NCBI GenBank assembly: GCA_038182865.1
Contig: CP116226.1
Span: forward strand, 3,658,001-3,722,000
DNA: 64,000 nt
Origin: Microbacterium enclense
Lineage (GTDB): Bacteria > Actinomycetota > Actinomycetes > Actinomycetales > Microbacteriaceae
Reading direction: 5' to 3'
Made by a program: the position numbers and the translations under genes. Below are positions 7,693 to 16,204 of the stretch, in pieces (the first letter of the stretch is position 1; each line of letters starts with the position of its first letter). Under the pieces are notes generated by a model. That model was not told where the DNA came from and did no database searches. It was given only the letters and a program-made list of their open reading frames with translations.

Positions 7693-9011
7693 GCCACGCC
7701 ACCCCCCAGACCCTGCTGGTCCGCGGCGCGCGCGTCGAGGGTCAGGATGCCACCGACCTCCTCGTCCGTGACGGCGTCATCGCCGAGACCGGCACCGGCC
7801 TATCGCACGAGGGCGCCACGGTCATCGACGCCGACGGGCTCGTCGCCCTGCCCGGCCTCGTCGACCTGCACGTGCACCTGCGCGAGCCCGGGTTCGAGGC
7901 ATCCGAAACCGTCCTCACCGGATCGCGCGCCGCCGCCGCCGGAGGCTTCACCACGGTCTTCGCCATGCCGAACACCTCGCCCACGGCCGACACCGCCGGC
8001 GTCGTCGAGCAGGAGCTCGCCCTCGGCGAGGCCGCGGGCTACGTGCACGTGCAGCCGATCGGCGCCGTCACCGTGGGGCAGAAGGGCGAGCGGCTCGCCG
8101 AGCTCGGCGCGATGGCCGACTCCCGCGCCCGGGTGCGGGTGTTCAGCGACGACGGCTTCTGCGTCTTCGACCCGCTCATCATGCGGCGAGCACTCGAGTA
8201 CGTGAAGACGTTCGACGGAGTCGTCGCCCAGCATGCGCAGGACCCGCGGCTCACCGAGGGGGCGCAGATGAACGAGGGCGCCGTCTCGGCGGAGCTGGGG
8301 CTCACCGGCTGGCCGGCGGTCGCGGAGGAGTCGATCATCGCGCGCGACGTGCTGCTGGCCGAGCACGTGGGCTCGCGCCTGCACGTCTGCCACCTCAGCA
8401 CCGCGGGCTCCGTCGACATCATCCGCTGGGCCAAGAAGCGGGGCGTGAACGTGACCGCCGAAGTGACCCCGCACCACCTGCTGCTGACCGACGAACTCGT
8501 GCGCGACTACGACGCGCGGTACAAGGTCAACCCGCCGCTGCGGCGCGAGGAAGACGTGATGGCCGTGCGCGAGGGCCTGGCCGACGGCACGATCGACATC
8601 GTCGCGACCGACCACGCGCCGCACCCCGCCGAGGCGAAGGCGTGCGAGTGGGCGGCCGCCGCGAACGGCATGGTGGGCCTGGAAAGCGCTCTGCGCGTCG
8701 TTCAGCAGGCGATGGTCGACACGGGGCTCCTCGACTGGGCCGATGTCGCCCGCGTGCTGTCGAAGACCCCGGCCCGCATCGGTCGTCTGGACGGACACGG
8801 CACGCCCGTTGCTGCGGGGCAGCCGGCGTCGTTCACGCTGTACGACCCGCGTCCGTCGCGACCCTTCGCGATCGATGATCTGCGCGGACGAAGCAAGAAC
8901 TCGCCCTACCTCGGCCGTGAGTTGCCGGGCGAGGTGCGCTGGACCGTGCGCCGCGGCGTCGTCACGGTGGCTGACGGCGCTCTGCTCGATGCTCCCGGAG
9001 TGCTCGCGTGA
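7689..9011 (+). CDS. pyrC: Dihydroorotase (type I)
   Basis: A 440-residue amidohydrolase that cyclises carbamoyl aspartate to dihydroorotate. The metal-binding motif DLHVHLREPG is near residue 60; further ligands lie in the HAQDPRL and CHLSTAGS segments and DHAPHPAEAK near residue 306. Length and motifs fit class I dihydroorotases. It overlaps pyrB (ATGA) and the next small gene (GTGA). Confidence 0.96.
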   Translation: MSHATPQTLLVRGARVEGQDATDLLVRDGVIAETGTGLSHEGATVIDADGLVALPGLVDLHVHLREPGFEASETVLTGSRAAAAGGFTTVFAMPNTSPTADTAGVVEQELALGEAAGYVHVQPIGAVTVGQKGERLAELGAMADSRARVRVFSDDGFCVFDPLIMRRALEYVKTFDGVVAQHAQDPRLTEGAQMNEGAVSAELGLTGWPAVAEESIIARDVLLAEHVGSRLHVCHLSTAGSVDIIRWAKKRGVNVTAEVTPHHLLLTDELVRDYDARYKVNPPLRREEDVMAVREGLADGTIDIVATDHAPHPAEAKACEWAAAANGMVGLESALRVVQQAMVDTGLLDWADVARVLSKTPARIGRLDGHGTPVAAGQPASFTLYDPRPSRPFAIDDLRGRSKNSPYLGRELPGEVRWTVRRGVVTVADGALLDAPGVLA

Positions 9012-9511
9012 GTCGCGAAGGCGCCCTGCTCGTCATGGTGGGGGTGGCCGTCGTGCTCCTCGCCCTGCTCGCGTGGGCCTGGGTGCGACGAACGCGGCGC
9101 GATGCGCGCTACTCCGCCCCGGTGGGGGAGCTGCCCGAGGACGCCGTCGAGACGGCGGTGTTCCCGGGACTCTACGTCGCCACGACCCGGCACGACGAGC
9201 CGCTCGAACGTCTCGCGATCAAGGGCCTGGGCTTCCGCTCCCGCGTCGACGTCACGGTCACCTCGGCCGGCGTCGCCCTCGATCTCCCCGGCCAGCCCCG
9301 CATCGCGCTCACCCGCCACCGTCTGGTGGACGCGGCGCAGGCGACCGTCGCCATCGACCGTGTGGTCGAGCGTGACGGCCTGACGCGCGTCAGCTGGCGC
9401 ATCGACGACGAGACCGTCGTCGACACCTACCTCCGACCTCAGGATGCCTCGGCGAAGGCCCTCGCCGACGCCATCCGTACGCTCATCACCCCGACAGGAA
9501 GCGACGCATGA
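9008..9511 (+). CDS. PH-like domain membrane protein of the pyr operon
   Basis: A 167-residue protein with one N-terminal membrane helix (LLVMVGVAVVLLALLAWAW, about residues 7-25), a basic stop-transfer RRTRRDAR and a cytosolic beta-rich domain resembling bacterial PH-like folds. Genes of this type sit between pyrC and carA in many actinobacteria. Its function is not established; position suggests membrane tethering or regulation, but that is inference. GTG 9008 overlaps the pyrC stop and its own stop overlaps carA. Confidence 0.8.
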   Translation: MSREGALLVMVGVAVVLLALLAWAWVRRTRRDARYSAPVGELPEDAVETAVFPGLYVATTRHDEPLERLAIKGLGFRSRVDVTVTSAGVALDLPGQPRIALTRHRLVDAAQATVAIDRVVERDGLTRVSWRIDDETVVDTYLRPQDASAKALADAIRTLITPTGSDA

Positions 9512-10680
9512 CCGCCCTGACCCCTTCCTCGCGCCTCACGCGAGACCCCGCCGTCCTCGTGCTGGAAGACGGCACGCGCTACACCGGCCGCGCGTACGGC
9601 GCGCGCGGCGAGACCCTCGGCGAGGTCGTCTTCGCCACCGGCATGACCGGCTACCAGGAGACGATCACCGACCCCTCGTACGCGGGCCAGATCGTGCTGC
9701 AGACGGCACCCCACATCGGCAACACCGGCGTGAACGACGAAGACCCCGAGTCGCGGCGCATCTGGGTCGCCGGCTACGTGGTGCGCGACCCCTCGCGCAT
9801 GGTGTCGAACTGGCGGGCGAACCGCTCGCTCGACGACGCGCTCGTCGAAGACGGCATCGTCGGGATCTCCGGCATCGACACTCGCGCGGTCACCCGTCGC
9901 ATCCGCTCCTCGGGCAGCATGCGGGGTGGCGTCTTCTCGGGCGACGCGGCGAACCTGGATGCCGACGAGCAGCTGCGCCGCGTGCGCGAAGCGCCCGGCA
10001 TGGCCGGTCGCAACCTGAGCGCCGAGGTGTCCGTCGCCGAGGTCGAGGTGACCCCCGCCACCGCGGAGCGCATCGGCAACCTCGCCGTTCTCGACCTCGG
10101 CGTCAAGCAGTCCACGATCGACAACCTCGCGGCCCGCGGGTTCGACGTGCACGTCTTCCCCCAGTCGGCGACGATCGACGAGATCCGCGCGATCGAGCCG
10201 GTCGCGGCGTTCTACTCCAACGGACCCGGCGACCCCGCGGCCTCCGACCAGCACGTGGAACTGCTGCGCGCCGTGCTCGGCGACGGCCTGCCGTTCTTCG
10301 GCATCTGCTTCGGCAACCAGCTGCTCGGCCGCGCCCTCGGCTTCGGCACCTACAAGCTGCCTTTCGGCCACCGCGGCATCAACCAGCCGGTGCTCGACAA
10401 GACCACGGGCCGCGTCGAGATCACCTCGCAGAACCACGGCTTCGCGGTCGACGCCCCGCTCGACCAGGTCGTCGACAGCCCGAACGGCTTCGGCCGCGTC
10501 GAGGTGAGCCACATCGGCCTCAACGACAACGTCGTGGAGGGTCTGCGTGCCCTCGACATCCCCGCGTTCAGCGTGCAGTACCACCCCGAGGCCGCTGCCG
10601 GACCCCACGACGCCAACTACCTGTTCGACCGCTTCCGCGAGATGGTTCTCGCCACGATGGAGACCAAGAAGAATGCCTAA
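9508..10680 (+). CDS. carA: Carbamoyl-phosphate synthase small subunit
   Basis: A 390-residue glutamine amidotransferase subunit that supplies ammonia to CarB. The N-terminal domain includes TGMTGYQETITDPSYAGQ. The class I GATase domain has nucleophile Cys267 in FFGICFGNQLLG and the His359/Glu361 pair in YHPEAAAGPHD. The stop codon overlaps the first codons of carB by 8 nt, so the subunits are probably made in equal amounts. Confidence 0.97.
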   Translation: MTALTPSSRLTRDPAVLVLEDGTRYTGRAYGARGETLGEVVFATGMTGYQETITDPSYAGQIVLQTAPHIGNTGVNDEDPESRRIWVAGYVVRDPSRMVSNWRANRSLDDALVEDGIVGISGIDTRAVTRRIRSSGSMRGGVFSGDAANLDADEQLRRVREAPGMAGRNLSAEVSVAEVEVTPATAERIGNLAVLDLGVKQSTIDNLAARGFDVHVFPQSATIDEIRAIEPVAAFYSNGPGDPAASDQHVELLRAVLGDGLPFFGICFGNQLLGRALGFGTYKLPFGHRGINQPVLDKTTGRVEITSQNHGFAVDAPLDQVVDSPNGFGRVEVSHIGLNDNVVEGLRALDIPAFSVQYHPEAAAGPHDANYLFDRFREMVLATMETKKNA

Positions 10681-13600
10681 GCGCGACGACATCCACTCCG
10701 TCCTCGTCATCGGCTCCGGCCCGATCGTCATCGGTCAGGCCTGCGAGTTCGATTACTCCGGTACCCAGGCCTGCCGCGTCCTGCGCGAAGAGGGGGTGCG
10801 CGTGATCCTCGTCAACTCGAACCCGGCGACGATCATGACCGACCCCGACTTCGCCGACGCGACCTACATCGAGCCGATCACCCCCGAGGTCATCGAGTCG
10901 ATCATCGCCAAGGAGAAGCCGGATGCCGTTCTCCCCACGCTCGGCGGGCAGACCGCGCTGAACGCGGCGATCCAGCTGCACAAGCGCGGCATCCTCGAGA
11001 AGTACGACGTCGAGCTCATCGGCGCCGACTTCGACGCGATCAACCGCGGCGAGGATCGCCAGATCTTCAAGGAGCTCGTCCTCGAGGCGGGCGCCGACGT
11101 CGCGGCATCCGTCATCTGCCACTCCATGGACGAGCTGCTCGCCGGCGCCGAGAAGCTCGGCTACCCGCTGGTCGTGCGCCCGTCGTTCACCATGGGCGGC
11201 CTCGGCTCCGGCTTCGCGTACGACGAGGCCGACCTCCGCCGCATCGGCGGTGCGGGCCTGCACGACTCGCCCACCAACGAGGTGCTGCTCGAGGAGTCGA
11301 TCCTCGGATGGAAGGAGTACGAGCTCGAGCTCATGCGCGACACCGCCGACAACACGGTGGTCGTCTGCTCGATCGAGAACGTCGACCCCGTGGGCGTGCA
11401 CACCGGCGACTCGATCACGGTGGCTCCCGCGCTCACCCTCACCGACCGCGAGTACCAGAAGCTGCGCGACATCGGCATCGACATCATCCGCGCCGTGGGT
11501 GTCGACACCGGTGGCTGCAACATCCAGTTCGCCGTGGACCCGAAGACCGGTCGCATCATCGTCATCGAGATGAACCCCCGTGTCTCGCGGTCGAGCGCGC
11601 TGGCGTCGAAGGCGACGGGCTTCCCGATCGCCAAGATCGCCGCGAAGCTCGCGATCGGCTACCGGCTCGACGAGATCCCGAACGACATCACCAAGGTGAC
11701 CCCGGCGAGCTTCGAGCCCACGCTCGACTACGTCGTGGTGAAGGTGCCGCGGTTCAACTTCGAGAAGTTCCCCGCCGCCGACACCACGCTGACGACCACC
11801 ATGAAGTCGGTCGGTGAGGCGATGGCGATCGGCCGCAATTACACCACCGCTCTGCAGAAGGCTCTGCGGTCCCTGGAGAAGCGCGGATCGAGCTTCCACT
11901 GGGGTGAGGAGTCGCGCTCGGTCGACGAGCTGCTCGAGATCGCGAAGACCCCGACCGACGGCCGCATCGTCGTGCTGCAGCAGGCGCTGCGCAAGGGCGC
12001 CACGCCCGAGCAGGCGTTCGACGCGACGGCGATCGACCCGTGGTTCATCGACCAGATGGTGCTCATCAACGAGGTCGCGGCGTTCATCGGCGAGGCTTCG
12101 GAGCTGGATGCCGACACCCTGCGCGTCGCGAAGGAGCACGGCTTCAGCGACGCGCAGATCGCACAGATCCGCGGTCTCGACGAGGCCGAGGTGCGCGAGA
12201 CCCGCTACGCCCTCGACGTGCGCCCCGTCTACAAGACCGTCGACACCTGCGCGGGGGAGTTCCCGGCCCTGACGCCGTACCACTACTCGAGCTACGACGC
12301 CGAGACCGAGGTCACCCCCTCCGACCGCACGAAGGTCGTCATCATCGGCTCGGGCCCCAACCGCATCGGCCAGGGCGTCGAGTTCGACTACTCCTGCGTG
12401 CACGCATCGTTCGCGCTGTCGGATGCCGGGTACGAGACCGTCATGGTCAACTGCAACCCCGAGACCGTCTCGACCGACTACGACACCAGCGACCGCCTCT
12501 ACTTCGAGCCGCTGACGCTCGAAGACGTGCTCGAGGTGCTGCACGCCGAGAGCCAGTCGGGCACCATCCTCGGTGTCGTCTGCCAGCTCGGCGGCCAGAC
12601 GCCGCTGGGTCTGGCCAAGGGCATCGAGGCCGCGGGTTACACGATCCTCGGCACGAGCCCCGAGGCGATCGACCTCGCCGAGGAGCGCGAACTGTTCTCG
12701 CGCCTGCTCGATGAGGCCGGCCTCGTCGCCCCGCGAAACGGTACGGCGATCGACGTCGAGGGTGCGGTCACCGTGGCCGAGGAGATCGGCTACCCCGTGC
12801 TCGTGCGTCCGAGCTTCGTGCTCGGCGGTCGCGGCATGGAGATCGTCTACTCGACCGAGGCGCTGCGCGACTACTTCGTGCGCGTCGCCGACCAGGCGAT
12901 CATCGGCCCCGGACTCCCGCTGCTCGTCGACCGCTTCCTCGACGACGCGATCGAGCTGGATGTCGACGCCCTCTTCGACGGCACGGATCTCTACATCGGC
13001 GGCGTCATGGAGCACCTCGAAGAAGCCGGCATCCACTCCGGCGACTCGTCCTGCACCCTCCCACCCGTCTCGCTCGGTCGCACCGAGGTCGACCGCGTGC
13101 GTGAGGCGACTCTCGCGATCGCAAAGGGCGTCGGCGTCCGCGGGCTGCTGAACGTGCAGTTCGCGATCTCGGCGGGCGTGCTCTACGTGATCGAAGCGAA
13201 CCCGCGCGCAAGCCGCACCGTACCGTTCGTGTCGAAGGCGCTCGGCATCCCGCTCGCGAAGGCGGCCAGCCGGATCATGGCCGGTAACACCATCGCCGAA
13301 CTCATCGCCGAGGGCCTGCTGCCCGAGAACGATGGCTCGCGCGTGCCGCTGGACGCGCCGGTCGCCGTGAAGGAGGCCGTGCTGCCGTTCAAGCGGTTCC
13401 GCACCGCCGACGGTCACACGGTCGACTCGGTCCTCGGGCCCGAGATGCGCTCGACCGGTGAGGTCATGGGCATCGACCGCGACTTCCCGACCGCGTTCGC
13501 GAAGTCGCAGGAGGCCGCGTACGGCGGGATGCCGACCTCGGGCACCGTGTTCATCTCGGTCGCCGACGCCGACAAGCGTGCGGTCATCCTGCCGGCCCAC

Positions 13601-13960
13601 CGGCTGCAGGAGCTCGGCTTCACGCTCATGGCCACCGAGGGGACGGCCGAGATCCTCGCCCGCAACGGCATCCGGGTCCAGGTCGTGGAGAAGTACTCCG
13701 AGACGCAGGGGTCCGGCCAGCAGAACGTGGTCGACCTCATCAACGCCGGGGAGATCGACATGATCGTCAACACCCCCTCGGGCGGCACCGCCCGTGCCGA
13801 CGGCTACGAGATCCGCGCGGCGGCCGTCGCCGCCGACAAGGCGCTCTTCACCACGATGGCCGTCCTCGGCGCCGCGGTGAGCGCCCTGGGCGCGATGAAG
13901 GACGGCTTCGGGGTGCGTAGCCTGCAGGAGTACGCGACCGACCGTGCGGGGCGCCTGTGA
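10673..13960 (+). CDS. carB: Carbamoyl-phosphate synthase large subunit
   Basis: A 1095-residue synthetase that makes carbamoyl phosphate from bicarbonate, ammonia and two ATP. It contains two homologous ATP-grasp halves: the first opens with VLVIGSGPIVIGQACEFDYS, the second with VVIIGSGPNRIGQGVEFDYS near residue 560. It ends with the MGS-type allosteric domain (TAEILARNGIRVQVVEKYSE, then NTPSGG). The start is ATG 10673 (MPKRDDIHSVLVIG), within the end of carA. The product feeds both pyrimidine and arginine synthesis. Confidence 0.97.
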   Translation: MPKRDDIHSVLVIGSGPIVIGQACEFDYSGTQACRVLREEGVRVILVNSNPATIMTDPDFADATYIEPITPEVIESIIAKEKPDAVLPTLGGQTALNAAIQLHKRGILEKYDVELIGADFDAINRGEDRQIFKELVLEAGADVAASVICHSMDELLAGAEKLGYPLVVRPSFTMGGLGSGFAYDEADLRRIGGAGLHDSPTNEVLLEESILGWKEYELELMRDTADNTVVVCSIENVDPVGVHTGDSITVAPALTLTDREYQKLRDIGIDIIRAVGVDTGGCNIQFAVDPKTGRIIVIEMNPRVSRSSALASKATGFPIAKIAAKLAIGYRLDEIPNDITKVTPASFEPTLDYVVVKVPRFNFEKFPAADTTLTTTMKSVGEAMAIGRNYTTALQKALRSLEKRGSSFHWGEESRSVDELLEIAKTPTDGRIVVLQQALRKGATPEQAFDATAIDPWFIDQMVLINEVAAFIGEASELDADTLRVAKEHGFSDAQIAQIRGLDEAEVRETRYALDVRPVYKTVDTCAGEFPALTPYHYSSYDAETEVTPSDRTKVVIIGSGPNRIGQGVEFDYSCVHASFALSDAGYETVMVNCNPETVSTDYDTSDRLYFEPLTLEDVLEVLHAESQSGTILGVVCQLGGQTPLGLAKGIEAAGYTILGTSPEAIDLAEERELFSRLLDEAGLVAPRNGTAIDVEGAVTVAEEIGYPVLVRPSFVLGGRGMEIVYSTEALRDYFVRVADQAIIGPGLPLLVDRFLDDAIELDVDALFDGTDLYIGGVMEHLEEAGIHSGDSSCTLPPVSLGRTEVDRVREATLAIAKGVGVRGLLNVQFAISAGVLYVIEANPRASRTVPFVSKALGIPLAKAASRIMAGNTIAELIAEGLLPENDGSRVPLDAPVAVKEAVLPFKRFRTADGHTVDSVLGPEMRSTGEVMGIDRDFPTAFAKSQEAAYGGMPTSGTVFISVADADKRAVILPAHRLQELGFTLMATEGTAEILARNGIRVQVVEKYSETQGSGQQNVVDLINAGEIDMIVNTPSGGTARADGYEIRAAAVAADKALFTTMAVLGAAVSALGAMKDGFGVRSLQEYATDRAGRL

Positions 13961-14817
13961 GCGAGACGTTCGGCCAGCGGCTCAGCGCCGCGCTGTCGAC
14001 ACATGGCGCGCTGTGCGTCGGCATCGACCCCCACGCTGCACTGTTGTCGACGTGGGGGCTGGATGCCACCGCTGCCGGGGCACGCGAGTTCGGTCTGCGG
14101 GTGGTCGAGGCCGCCCGCGGCCGGGTCGGCGTCGTGAAGCCGCAAGTGGCGTTCTACGAGCGCTACGGCTCACGTGGTTTCGCCGCGCTCGAGGACATCA
14201 TGGCGGCTGCCCGCGAAGCGGGTCTGCTCGTGATCGCCGACGCCAAACGCGGCGACATCGGCACCACCATGGAGGGCTACGCCCACGCGTGGCTCGAGCC
14301 CGGGTCGCCCCTGGAAGCGGATGCCGTGACCCTGACGCCCTACCTCGGTGCCGATTCGCTGCGCGACACGCTGTCGATGGCCGTGCGCCACGGCAAGGGC
14401 GCGTTCGTCCTCACAGCGACGAGCAATCCGGAGGCGCGCGCGCTGCAGAGCGCGATCGTCGACGACGCCCTCGCCATCGGCGACCACGAGCACGTCGCCG
14501 CGCGCGTCGCGCACGACGTCAACGAGGCGAACATCGGCGCGCCGGGAGCCTTGGGCTCGATCGGTGTCGTGGTCGGTGCCACGGTCGATCGCTCCGCCTA
14601 CGGCCTCGGTGATGTGGCCCTGGCGGGGATGCCGATCCTCGCCCCCGGGTTCGGCGCGCAGGGTGCCGAGCCCGCAGATCTCGGCCGGTTGTTCGGGTAC
14701 GTGGCCTCCGCGGTGGTCGCCAATGAGAGTCGCAGCGTTCTCACGGTCGGACCGGACCGTCTCGCCGCGCGCATCGAGGAGCGTGCGGCGCTGTACCGGG
14801 AGGTGCCGCGTGGCTGA
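13957..14817 (+). CDS. pyrF: Orotidine 5'-phosphate decarboxylase (type 2)
   Basis: A 286-residue decarboxylase for the last step to UMP. The catalytic array D95-A-K97-R-G-D100 lies in VIADAKRGDIGTTMEGY. The length of about 280 residues fits the long mycobacterial-type OMP decarboxylase. GTG 13957 overlaps the carB stop. pyrD and pyrE are not in the window. The 3' end overlaps the next gene by 8 nt. Confidence 0.95.
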   Translation: MSETFGQRLSAALSTHGALCVGIDPHAALLSTWGLDATAAGAREFGLRVVEAARGRVGVVKPQVAFYERYGSRGFAALEDIMAAAREAGLLVIADAKRGDIGTTMEGYAHAWLEPGSPLEADAVTLTPYLGADSLRDTLSMAVRHGKGAFVLTATSNPEARALQSAIVDDALAIGDHEHVAARVAHDVNEANIGAPGALGSIGVVVGATVDRSAYGLGDVALAGMPILAPGFGAQGAEPADLGRLFGYVASAVVANESRSVLTVGPDRLAARIEERAALYREVPRG

Positions 14818-15730
14818 GTCCCGCCGCCCGCCCGAGGTCGATCGTGCCGCCGCGTCCCGCCGCGCCGTGGCCGCTCGTCGCGAACGCGCGGCGTTGAAGC
14901 GCGACGTGTCGACGCGCGTGATCACCCCGCAGGAGCTCTTGCGTCGAGGACTCGCCGACCCGCTGTCGGCCGCCGGCGCGATGCGGGTGACCGAGTTCCT
15001 CACCGCTATCCCCGCGATCGGGGAGAGCAAGCGCGACCGCATTCTCACGTCCCTGGGCATCTCACCCGTCAAGCGGCTCGGGGGACTGGGCTCGCGTCAG
15101 CGTGACGCCCTCCGCGACTACCTCGACAGCCGCTGGCCCGAGCCCGGCCCGCGCGCCGGACGGAGCCGGTTGATCGTGCTCGCCGGTCCCACCGCCGTGG
15201 GCAAGGGCACGGTCGCGGCCTACATCAAGGATCACCACCCCGAGATCCATCTGTCGGTGTCGGCGACGACGCGCAGCCCCCGCCCCGGCGAAGTCGAGGG
15301 GGAGCACTACTACTTCGTCGACGACGCCGAGTTCGACCGTCTCGTCTCCACCGGGGCGCTGCTCGAGTGGGCCACGGTCCACAACCGCCACCGCTACGGC
15401 ACGCCGCGCGAGCCGATCGAGCGGGTGCTGGCGAGCGGGGGCACGGCACTGCTCGAGATCGATCTTCAGGGCGCCAGACAGGTCCGCGCCGCCGAGCCGT
15501 CGGCGACCCTCGTGTTCCTGCTCCCGCCGAGCTGGGACGAACTCGTCCAGCGCTTGGTGGGGCGGGGCACCGAGGATGCCGAGGAGCGGGCGCGCAGATT
15601 GCGCACCGCTCGCACCGAATTGGCGGCACAGAACGAGTTCGACTATCGGGTCGTGAACGACGACGTCGCCTCGGCCGCGGCCGAGGTCGTCGCCCTCGCA
15701 GCCCGCCGACCCGGTGATGCGACGCGCTGA
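14810..15730 (+). CDS. gmk: Integration host factor (mIHF-type) fused to guanylate kinase
   Basis: A 306-residue fusion. Residues about 1-100 match actinobacterial mIHF, a nucleoid DNA-binding protein: a basic ARRERAALKRDVSTR region, then a helix-hairpin-helix-like part with IPAIGESKRDRILTSLGISP and LGGLGSRQRDALRDYL. Residues about 120-306 are guanylate kinase (GMP + ATP to GDP + ADP): P-loop GPTAVGKGT near 125, TTRSPRPGEVEGEHYYFV and LLEIDLQGARQVR. In mycobacteria mihF is a separate gene next to gmk. The start is GTG 14810 with GGGAGG ahead. No stop or start codon arrangement suggests two products, although internal initiation cannot be excluded. Confidence 0.93.
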   Translation: MAESRRPPEVDRAAASRRAVAARRERAALKRDVSTRVITPQELLRRGLADPLSAAGAMRVTEFLTAIPAIGESKRDRILTSLGISPVKRLGGLGSRQRDALRDYLDSRWPEPGPRAGRSRLIVLAGPTAVGKGTVAAYIKDHHPEIHLSVSATTRSPRPGEVEGEHYYFVDDAEFDRLVSTGALLEWATVHNRHRYGTPREPIERVLASGGTALLEIDLQGARQVRAAEPSATLVFLLPPSWDELVQRLVGRGTEDAEERARRLRTARTELAAQNEFDYRVVNDDVASAAAEVVALAARRPGDATR

Positions 15731-15764
15731 ACAGATACTCGACGCGGGCGGATCCCCGGTCGAG

Positions 15765-15770
15765 TAGAAT
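15765..15770 (+). promoter_or_regulatory. -10 box TAGAAT before rpoZ
   Basis: A strong TANNNT match. Six nt downstream is ATG 15777, which opens a 5-codon mini-ORF (ATG CTT CGG CGC TGA); rpoZ itself starts 63 nt after the box with its own AGGAGG. Confidence 0.65.
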
Positions 15771-15833
15771 GACAGGATGCTTCGGCGCTGAGCGCGCCGC
15801 ATCCACCCATCCCGCCGAACCAGGAGGTTCCCC

Positions 15834-16088
15834 ATGGCCGGACGTAACCAGGGCATCATCGACCCGCCCATCGACGCGCTGCTCGACAAGGTCGACTCGA
15901 AGTACCAGCTCGTCATCTACGCGTCCAAGCGCGCGCGTCAGATCAACGACTACTACTCCGACCTGCACGAGGGAAACCTCTTCGACAACGTGGGCCCGCT
16001 CGTCGACTCCACCGTCGAAGACAAGCCGCTCACGATCGCACTGCACGAGATCCACGAAGACAAGCTGCGCCTGCGCGCCGCGGAGTAA
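15834..16088 (+). CDS. rpoZ: RNA polymerase omega subunit
   Basis: An 84-residue omega subunit, which helps assemble beta' into RNA polymerase. IIDPPIDALLDKVDSKYQLVIYASKRARQ with the N-terminal helices and the C-terminal KPLTIALHEIHEDKLRL are typical of actinobacteria. AGGAGG lies 6 nt before ATG 15834. In many actinobacteria coaBC follows; here the next gene is metK. Confidence 0.96.
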   Translation: MAGRNQGIIDPPIDALLDKVDSKYQLVIYASKRARQINDYYSDLHEGNLFDNVGPLVDSTVEDKPLTIALHEIHEDKLRLRAAE

Positions 16089-16132
16089 TCCACATCTCCC
16101 GTTCACACGTGCTCTGTGCACAGATGTGACGA

Positions 16133-16163
16133 TGCCCCGGGCGGCTGACCGCCACCCGGGGCA
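16133..16163 (+). terminator. rpoZ terminator hairpin
   Basis: TGCCCCGGG (16133-16141) pairs with CCCGGGGCA (16155-16163), extended by CGG/CCG with a one-base bulge. It lies 45 nt after rpoZ. There is no U-run, as is common in actinobacteria. The -10 of metK begins at its 3' edge. Confidence 0.65.
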
Positions 16164-16167
16164 TACT
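16162..16167 (+). promoter_or_regulatory. Possible -10 box CATACT of metK
   Basis: CATACT precedes a leader of about 31 nt ending in GGAG (16196-16199) before TTG 16205. The first base differs from TANNNT. If real, it rules out the upstream in-frame GTG at 16169 as the start. Confidence 0.45.
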
Positions 16168-16204
16168 TGTGCCCGTCCCCATTCGCTCACCTCACGGAGT
16201 CGTC

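Noticed and set aside
10568..13600. 1010-codon open frame on the minus strand
   Set aside because: It is antisense to carB, whose motifs and codon usage are clear. Long antisense frames are expected at 70% G+C when the sense gene avoids certain codons; the translation is Arg/His/Val/Asp-rich without motifs.
16089..16204. SAM riboswitch before metK
   Set aside because: The leader after the predicted promoter is only about 31 nt. The hairpin upstream is better explained as the rpoZ terminator, and the CACATCT/AGATGTG repeat at 16091-16128 has a large asymmetric bulge.
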